Below, one piece after another: positions 57,304 to 64,000 of a stretch of DNA of 64,000 bases (positions are counted from its first letter, which is position 1; each line of letters begins with the position of its first letter). The position numbers and the translations under genes are program-made. The notes beneath the pieces were generated by a model, which saw only the letters and a program-made list of their open reading frames with translations, was not told the origin of the DNA and made no database searches. Source of the DNA: Gossypium raimondii (taxonomy: Eukaryota; Streptophyta; Magnoliopsida; Malvales; Malvaceae). The stretch spans positions 3,720,001-3,784,000 of the forward strand of contig NC_068572.1 of the NCBI RefSeq assembly GCF_025698545.1. The letters are read 5' to 3'.

Positions 57304-57698
57304 GGTAAAAGCATCATAGAGAACCCTATATCAAGAGTTAGATTATAATATAGTTAGATTACATTTTGATCTCTTTACTTAAAAAATGGTCAAATTAATC
57401 CTTGTACGTTTGATCAAACTGCAAACTGGTTCTTCTGTTAAAAATTTCATTTATTTTTACTGTTAAAAATTGATCCATATATGTCAATATAAGGTATATG
57501 CGACCCACCATGTGTCACTATCTGGTGATTTTGTCAGCCATGTTAGTTCTTAACAGTACAAAGGGATGAAATTTTTAACAAAAAGAACTAATTTGCTCTT
57601 TGATCTAAATGTGCAGGAATTAATTTGTTTATTTTTTTAGTAGAGGGGACAAAATGTATTTTAACTCTTAGTACAGAAATCTCCATGGTACTTCTATT
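57304..57698. mobile_element. Foldback MITE, copy c, abutting the LTP copy 2 promoter
   Basis: GGGAAGATGG flanks both ends (57294-57303 and 57699-57708). A 9-10 bp target duplication is the Mutator (MULE) size. The left end GGTAAAAGCATCATAGAG and the right end CTCCATGGTACTTCTATT are inverted repeats matching copy b at 52613-52985. It is 395 bp and non-coding. Confidence 0.8.
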
Positions 57699-58784
57699 GG
57701 GAAGATGGTTATGTAAAACTAATATGGTTTTACAATATTTTATAATTTTTTGCGATTGATATTTCAACGATAGAATTAAATTGGTCTTCCATACAAAATT
57801 TTGAGATTCGATATTTCTATCTTATCGATCTAAAATATTGTCTATATTATTATATATTAACAGTTGAAAGTTTTTGCTTAATAAAACAAATAGTTAAAAA
57901 GAATTTAGTCAAAACTTGACATGCATGAATAGAACATAAAATATGACGGTTGAATTGTTAAAATATCAATAGTCATATTTGTTTTACACTGTAAATATTT
58001 CCTTCATTATAAAGTGTAAATATTTCCTTCATTATAAATTTACATTTTATTAAAAAAGAAGAAGCTAATTTAGCTTTTTATATTTATAGAATTGAGAAAT
58101 CTTATACTCTTTGGTAAGATAAAATGTGCCACATAGAAGGTTAATTTTTTAAAAATAATTCTAGTTGAATCCATGACAGAGAAAAATAAAATTATGTAAT
58201 AAGATTTTAACAGAAACGAGCTAAAAGATATACCATTTACGAGGATATACGTTAAGAAATGCTTCTTAGTTATAAAATTTAATAATCAAATTATTTAATT
58301 TTAATTTTAATTATTTGTATTAGAATATAAGTTCAAGTTTAAATTTAAAATTATAATATTAATTAAAATAATTATTCTCGTAAATTACTCAAAGGAATGA
58401 ATAAAAAATTTGAAATCAAATTCAATTAACTTGCCATCTACCGTAGTGTTAGTAATAGGTTAACACCTTATACTATAGTTAAAGTTTTGTATTTTTATGT
58501 TCACTTTACAATTTATATTTGAGATTCGTGATTATAAATTTCACAATATTTTCTGTAAAATTTAAAAGTAAAATTAATGATGATATAAATGAAACAATTT
58601 AAATATTGACGAATTTCAAAATCTGAAAGAAAAATATATTAGTGCAAATTATTACATCTCTTTATACAACATGTTACGACATCACACTGTAATATTAAAA
58701 TAGTATGGGTAACTTTTTAAGTTTTGGAAATTTTAACTTGTAATTATTTGACTAATATGCATATTATAAAAGTTTAACAGATAC

Positions 58785-58788
<4 letters not shown>

Positions 58789-58829
<41 letters not shown>
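58789..58829. repeat. (AT)n microsatellite
   Basis: About 20 uninterrupted AT units. Likely polymorphic in length. Confidence 0.95.
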
Positions 58830-58831
<2 letters not shown>

Positions 58832-59387
58832 AGGCACTTTAGATGCATAGGTCTCATACACCATCAATTAATAATAAAATGACATATTATTATTGGTGTA
58901 AAATAAAAATATTGAAGAACTCAAAATAAATAATATTAAATTTGTTAAACATAACTAAATATTAATTATAATTTTTTGGGTTCAGTGTTTCAAGTTTTAA
59001 AATTTAGGTTTAGGTTTTTGGGTTTTAAAATTCAAATTTCGTATTTAATTTTTTACATTTTATATTTAATGATTATAATTATAATTTTATTTTAAACCCT
59101 TTAATATTTTTTGTTTTACATAAGGGATGATGTATTATCTTATTATTAAATGATGGTACATAAAATCTATGCACTATAGTGCATCAAATATTCACTCATA
59201 AAATAAACATTTAAGAATTTATAATATAAATAATATTATATTATATTGAGTAGTTCTATATATAATACAAAATTTTCTAATGTTTATTAAAATACTTAAT
59301 TTTAGTACATTTTTGTGGGGAGCGTAACGTAAAATTTTCCAAGAGATTCGTTCGTTTGGATGGGAAACTAAGTTTTTTTTTTTTTAA

Positions 59388-59505
59388 GGTTGTTGCAATG
59401 CAAGTCTCGTGATTGCATGTTTCTTGGCATATTAGAATATGAAGATGAGAAAATTCATGGTCGATGTTACGTGAATATATGGTCCAAGCACGCAACTGCC
59501 ATTAC
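59388..59505. repeat. Block shared by the two LTP upstream regions, copy 2
   Basis: GTTGCAATGCAAGTCTCGTG, then ATTGCATGTTTCTTGGCATA and GTTACGTGAATATA match 53420-53560. It lies about 2.2 kb upstream of LTP copy 2, against about 0.9 kb for copy 1, so the two upstream regions differ by insertions or deletions. Confidence 0.7.
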
Positions 59506-60287
59506 CAAATTAGCAAATTCTCAAAGTTCCTTTTCAAGCTTCAAATATGCTAAGGCCGAATAAAATTATTATTAAATAGGTGTAAAATCCTAAAAAAAAA
59601 AGAAATTAAAAAATTGTACTTGTCCTCACAAATTTCGACGTTTTTCTATAGCTATATTTTAATAAAAGGATAAAATGGTACAATTTTTTAAAAGATTATA
59701 GAATAAATAAGTAATTATAAAATAAATTACTTTAGAAGAGATAAAAGAGTTATAATAATAAGAACATAAATTACTACTTGCCTAACCTATTAAAGCTTCC
59801 TTAAACCATAGGTTAAACTTGGATTGATTTTTTTAAATTTGAAATAATCCAAGTCAAATTACATTCTTTTAATAAAATTATCTTCATTTAAATTTAATTA
59901 TAAATATAATAATAAAATGAATTTTCATATCCTATTTCGAGCTTGGTGAGGCAAAAAATAGACCAACAAAAATGAAAATGCTCTAGACTCGATAAGCATC
60001 GTACTATTGAACCATTTTATATACTCTAAATATCTCAAATTTGTAGACAAGTTTATGAGGATTGCTGACTATGGTCTGTATTTATAAAGGGCTTATGTTT
60101 ATACTAATCTATGAGGACAGTTCAAACAAGGGTACGTGTGGTAAGTCCAAAATCAATCTGAAAGTAAATCTTATGGTTTGAGCTGTTTTTAACTATTATA
60201 AAAAGAAGGGTTAGAGGAAAGAACAAACCAATTTGAATGATGAGAAAATCGAATATCTGCGATTCTGGTTCAGGTTCAAGCAACATG

Positions 60288-60379
60288 TCAAAGGAGTTGT
60301 TGAGAGATTCTGATTGAAACAATTTCCCCTTCAGCTCCAGCTCTCATGGTATGGTACTTTATTAAGACGCCTGCTTCTT

Positions 60380-60411
<32 letters not shown>

Positions 60412-63400
60412 ACCCGAGCAATCACAATAAATTAAGTAATATCCGTACAACTAATTTGAACGTTTAGTATATATATTGAGTTTTAATTCGATTGGTATGG
60501 GTATTATTGTCAATGCAGGAAGATGTGGGTAGAAAAAGTGCTATCAGTAATTTTAGACATACTCTTAAGTGGATATGGTAAAAAAAAATATATATTTTGT
60601 AGATTGTGGAGTTTGTTACCTTGATTTTCTTGTAAATTGGTGTTGACTGCGACTGCATGAAGAGCAATGATTGCTTTTGGTTGAAAGTCATTGGGTTGTC
60701 CTATCCATGACTTATAATCGAAGATCCCTGTAAGTTTCATTGGCAAAGCTAAATCAGATCCTATAGCATCTTTTGAATGTCTTAAAGTTCAATATATATA
60801 CCGAACAGAATGAGCAAATTTTAGGTGGAGAATAAGGTTTTACCCGCAGTGGAATTGCTTGTGAGGTACTTGAAGTCAAAAATGGCTCCATAAGCTCCTC
60901 GTACTTTCTTTTTGATTTCATGAGATCCAACGAGTTCATAGTCCCAACTCCCATCCTGGAACCCTTGGTTAAGGAACAGCTCAATATGCCTTGCATCTAA
61001 CATCTGCATTGTTCCTACATAAACAATCAAATCTTCTTTACTCCAGGCTCTGCTGCTTCCTTTTAAAAAGAGCAGAAGCTTTTATGAATGCGACACAATT
61101 GAAAGTCTAAACTCATGCTCAGCAGATACCAGAAATTTCCCTAAGATAAATTTGGCACCATATAAATCAAAGCAGTAATCTATATTTCAACAGGAAAAAA
61201 AATGATATGATGCTTTTATGATTCTGTTAGTGTTACATTTCCATCTCAAAGTCATCAAATGTCAAGCATGATCCTGCCAAATACAACGATTTCCTGTCTA
61301 AAGATTCATTTAAAGTGTTTGTATCTGACGCGCATGCATGTTTGAACATTAGGGTATGAACCTTCAAGAACCTTCCAAATACAACAGAAACTTAAAAAAC
61401 AAATTAAAACATATCAATGTCGTACATATATTTGTATCTGACACTCATTCCAAGAAAGTAGTTGAGAACAGAACAGAGATCAGCAGAGATGGAATGTAAT
61501 TCTTGAATACCATAGGCTTTAAACCTTTATTTTCATGTTCATAGCATTACATAAAGAATCTCATACTTTGCATTTTCATGGGCAGTAAGACATTTTCATT
61601 GCTCACCTTCACATTTTTCTTGGTCACATACTGGGCATCGAACAAGTTGTAAATCTAAAAAAAAAAATCAACCATGTTGAATCGAGAACTTAGATGGAAT
61701 ATCGATCACAACTTAAATAAAGAACATGCATACATCTTACAAGAGATAAAAATGCGAGGCAATAATTTATAGGATTTGAACTGTACCAGCTATCCAGATT
61801 CCGGTCTTGATTTTCCTTAGCAGACATGAGCCGCAAGACTGCAACATATCACCTATATTTTCTTGTTTTGGGATTTTCACAGATGCACTCATCCTTTGGC
61901 TCAGAAATGCTACTTCTGAATCGAATGAAAACGCCCCAATCCGCATCCAATCTGATTTATTCCCCAACAAAATCAAAATACATTCGCTAGTAAATTGTCC
62001 TTGTACTAAGCTCAACATCTGATAATCTCGCTATAAATTGATAATCAATTCAAATGCATCAAACAAAATCTACACCCCAACAAGATTTGAGTACGACAGA
62101 TATCCAAACATGAACATATGAAGATATGATCATCTAAAAACCCTCGAAATAATTTAAAGAACTGATAAATACTCATAAATTTACTCCCAAACTTCGAGTA
62201 AAATTGGCAACTAACCAATATGTTTCTCCTGCTGGCGGAAAATGAAAGAGTGACTTCCATCTGTAGAAGCCATTGGAATTTCAATATAAAAAACAGTTAA
62301 TGCGCATACAGGTCTAAGATATCTAAAGAGATTTGATGTTTACCAACAACTGAAGCATAGAGCTTGGACCAACTGAATGCTACGTGACCAGGATCAGGAA
62401 CCTGAAGATCCCTCAAGCATGTGAACTTCCATATACAATCTTGCATGATAACACTGTTGAACCATTTATTAGTAGCTCCCAGCATCACCAATGATCGTCC
62501 ATCCAAAAACCTGGCTATGTATGTCCATAGATCCTGCTCATACCTTTTTGAGTATATATGTGAATGAGAGATGATTAATTTTAAGCAACTCAATATGGTA
62601 AAATTTTTACAATTAATAACTGTTTGGTTTCTGAGAAAATAAAAACAAATCGATATATAAACTTGATTTGGAGCAATCACTTTCTCGAAAATTAGTATGT
62701 GAGAATTGAAAATTAAGAGTTCTGTTCTCTGTTTTGAGCGAAAATCTACAAGAACAAACTACAAATGTTGCAACATTTAACCTCCGGTATAAGAAATGAG
62801 TAACAGAATTAATGAAAGGAGATTAATGTCGAGGACGTGTTTTCTAACTAAGAAAATTTAACGGATAATAGAAACTAAACCTTCTACTTCCCGAGAAAAA
62901 AAGGAAGGAATATGAAAAACATTATAAAATTTGAAAATTACGAACGAAGATTTTCAAAAATCTGTTAATGTTTAAGATCCCGCCATTTCTAAGCTACCAT
63001 GCAGATCTTCGAATTAAACAAGCGCACAAGATTGATCATAATGAAAATTAGTGCAGCTAATTCAAAATCAGAGACAAGAATCCACTGGAAGGAAAACATG
63101 CATTTAGTGCCGAAACTTAATGAAACAACACTCTCTAGAACTGAACCGTCTTTGAATAGCAGAGACTCGTTTTAAACTTCCAGATCAGTGGTTCATGGAG
63201 ACCTTTTTTATAGGAAAAAAACAACAGAAATGATTTTTCTTCCTTTTTAACACATCATCGATGCATGATGAAGCGCGAAACTTCGAAAAAATCAGAACTA
63301 GTGTCATAAACGAAAAAAAATTCATTACAAATTGTTTTAGTTGAATCAGCTAAAACTCGAGTAGGCGAGTAGCTCAAATTCCTTTTGATCATTGTTTGTT

Positions 63401-63649
63401 TCTTCAGATTCAACTTTTTTATAGTTAAATGACATTATCAAGCTTAAATTCCAACTGATATCAGATCAAAATAAACTACACCAGCTCAAAATCTCAAAGG
63501 AAACAAAGAAAAGATTTGAGAAAATCAATTTGATGAAGCTCCAAATCAAAGAGAGATTTGAGAGATTACCAATTGAAGGTAGAGTGATTGATGCAACGAG
63601 GAGAAGAGCAACTGCAAATTCCCTTCGTTCTCTTCAATCGCTTCCTCAT
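60288..63649 (-). CDS. F-box protein of the RMF/At3g61730 type
   Basis: Eight exons give 299 residues with an open frame: 63570-63649, 62344-62543, 62216-62260, 61787-61951, 61607-61654, 60844-61014, 60620-60727 and 60288-60370. The F-box spans about residues 28-70 (YEQDLWTYIARFLDGRSLVM, LGATNKWFNSVIMQDCIWKF). F-box proteins give substrate choice to SCF ubiquitin ligases. A C170-x2-C173-x4-C178 cluster (LVRCPVCDQEKCEG) could bind a metal. The C-terminal half (DARHIELFLNQGFQDGSWDY, IFDYKSWIGQPNDFQPKAII, AVAVNTNLQ) matches Arabidopsis At3g61730, Reduced Male Fertility, as I recall it. The end is SIRISQQLL. A SINE fragment lies in intron 7, and intron 1 is about 1 kb. A TATA box lies about 45 bases upstream. 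Confidence 0.9.
60476..60533 (+). mobile_element. SINE-like fragment in an F-box gene intron
   Basis: GAGTTTTAATTCGATTGGTA and TGTCAATGCAGGAAGATGTG match the first half of the SINE at 1650. The box-B half is missing. Confidence 0.45.
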
Positions 63650-64000
63650 TCTTTCAATTGATTTTGAAAGAAGCACATTGGAAATCTCTTGGTATATATA
63701 GGAAGCGACGCGCCAAATCATCAGTATTCAAAAGTAATTCAGAAAAAAAAAAGGGGAAAAAAATGGAACGGATCTGAAATTTGAATCGTGGATTGGGCTT
63801 AAATTAATGGATCCTTTTATTGGGCCTATTTAAAGCATTTTGGACCAATTGGGCAGGGAAATAATACACATAATTCTATTCAAAGTATATTGTAATTGGA
63901 AGTTGTTGTAGACAATTATTATGGATGAAGAAATTAATGTTATTTAATTATGATGTCAAATTTGATGTTGCAACAATTTACTACGATAACAAAGTGTAAC
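63650..64000 (-). promoter_or_regulatory. Promoter of the F-box gene
   Basis: On the minus strand CCTATATATACC at 63691-63702 is a TATA box about 45 bases before the ATG. Further upstream the plus strand has TGGGCTT (about 63795), TGGGCCT (about 63822) and TGGGCAG (about 63849). The first two are site-II-type TGGGCC/T motifs bound by TCP factors in many plant promoters; the third is only similar. No other gene is seen to the window edge. Confidence 0.5.

Larger units (their letters stand above)
57709..60287. other. Intergenic, no gene
   Basis: AT-rich DNA upstream of LTP copy 2 and downstream of the F-box gene. It holds the AT microsatellite at 58789 and the shared LTP block at 59388. No reading frame has support. 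Confidence 0.5.

Overview
The window is nuclear plant DNA: long spliced genes, AT-rich intergenic DNA, many MITEs, one full-length Ty1/copia element and one full-length PIF/Harbinger element. Gene content and repeat style suggest a Malvaceae genome, most likely cotton (Gossypium). That is inference from family resemblance; no search was run.

Layout. The 3' end of a POB1/LRB-type BTB gene runs off the left edge (+). A small DUF7722-like gene (-, 2.2-2.5 kb) and an eight-exon mitochondrial adenine nucleotide carrier ADNT1 (-, 6.8-10.2 kb) follow. From 11.4 to 23.2 kb is a transposon zone: a LINE tail, a Ty3/gypsy remnant with its LTR, several foldback MITEs, and a 6.68 kb PIF/Harbinger element with exact TAA target duplications that sits inside an older MITE. 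At 23.3-27.1 kb are two broken host genes: a UGT72-type glucosyltransferase (+) and an intron-bearing copy of the centromeric histone CENH3 (-). A copia element with two LTRs and a 5-bp target duplication occupies 27.9-33.0 kb. A large nucleotidyltransferase-fold gene (+, 35.2-41.3 kb, 9 exons) and a plant 1589-family gene (+, 46.7-50.0 kb, 8 exons) follow. After them come a tandem pair of lipid transfer protein genes (-, 51.2-52.5 and 56.4-57.2 kb) and an eight-exon F-box gene of the RMF/At3g61730 type (-, 60.3-63.6 kb).

How it fits together. There is no operon-like logic here; each gene is its own unit. Gene order is informative. From memory of Arabidopsis gene numbers, POB1, the nucleotidyltransferase, the 1589 protein and the F-box gene resemble the At3g61600-At3g61730 stretch. 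ADNT1, UGT72B and CENH3 resemble the paired At4g01070-01100 and At1g01370-01420 stretches. This suggests conserved ancestral blocks in which UGT72 and CENH3 decayed while their neighbours stayed open.

No clearly new system was seen. The strongest leads are the decayed CENH3 copy in a conserved context, a MITE placed just upstream of the TATA boxes of both lipid transfer protein genes, and a pair of upstream ORFs, one overlapping the start codon, in the 1589-family gene. Exon coordinates come from reading splice sites by eye and should be treated as models.
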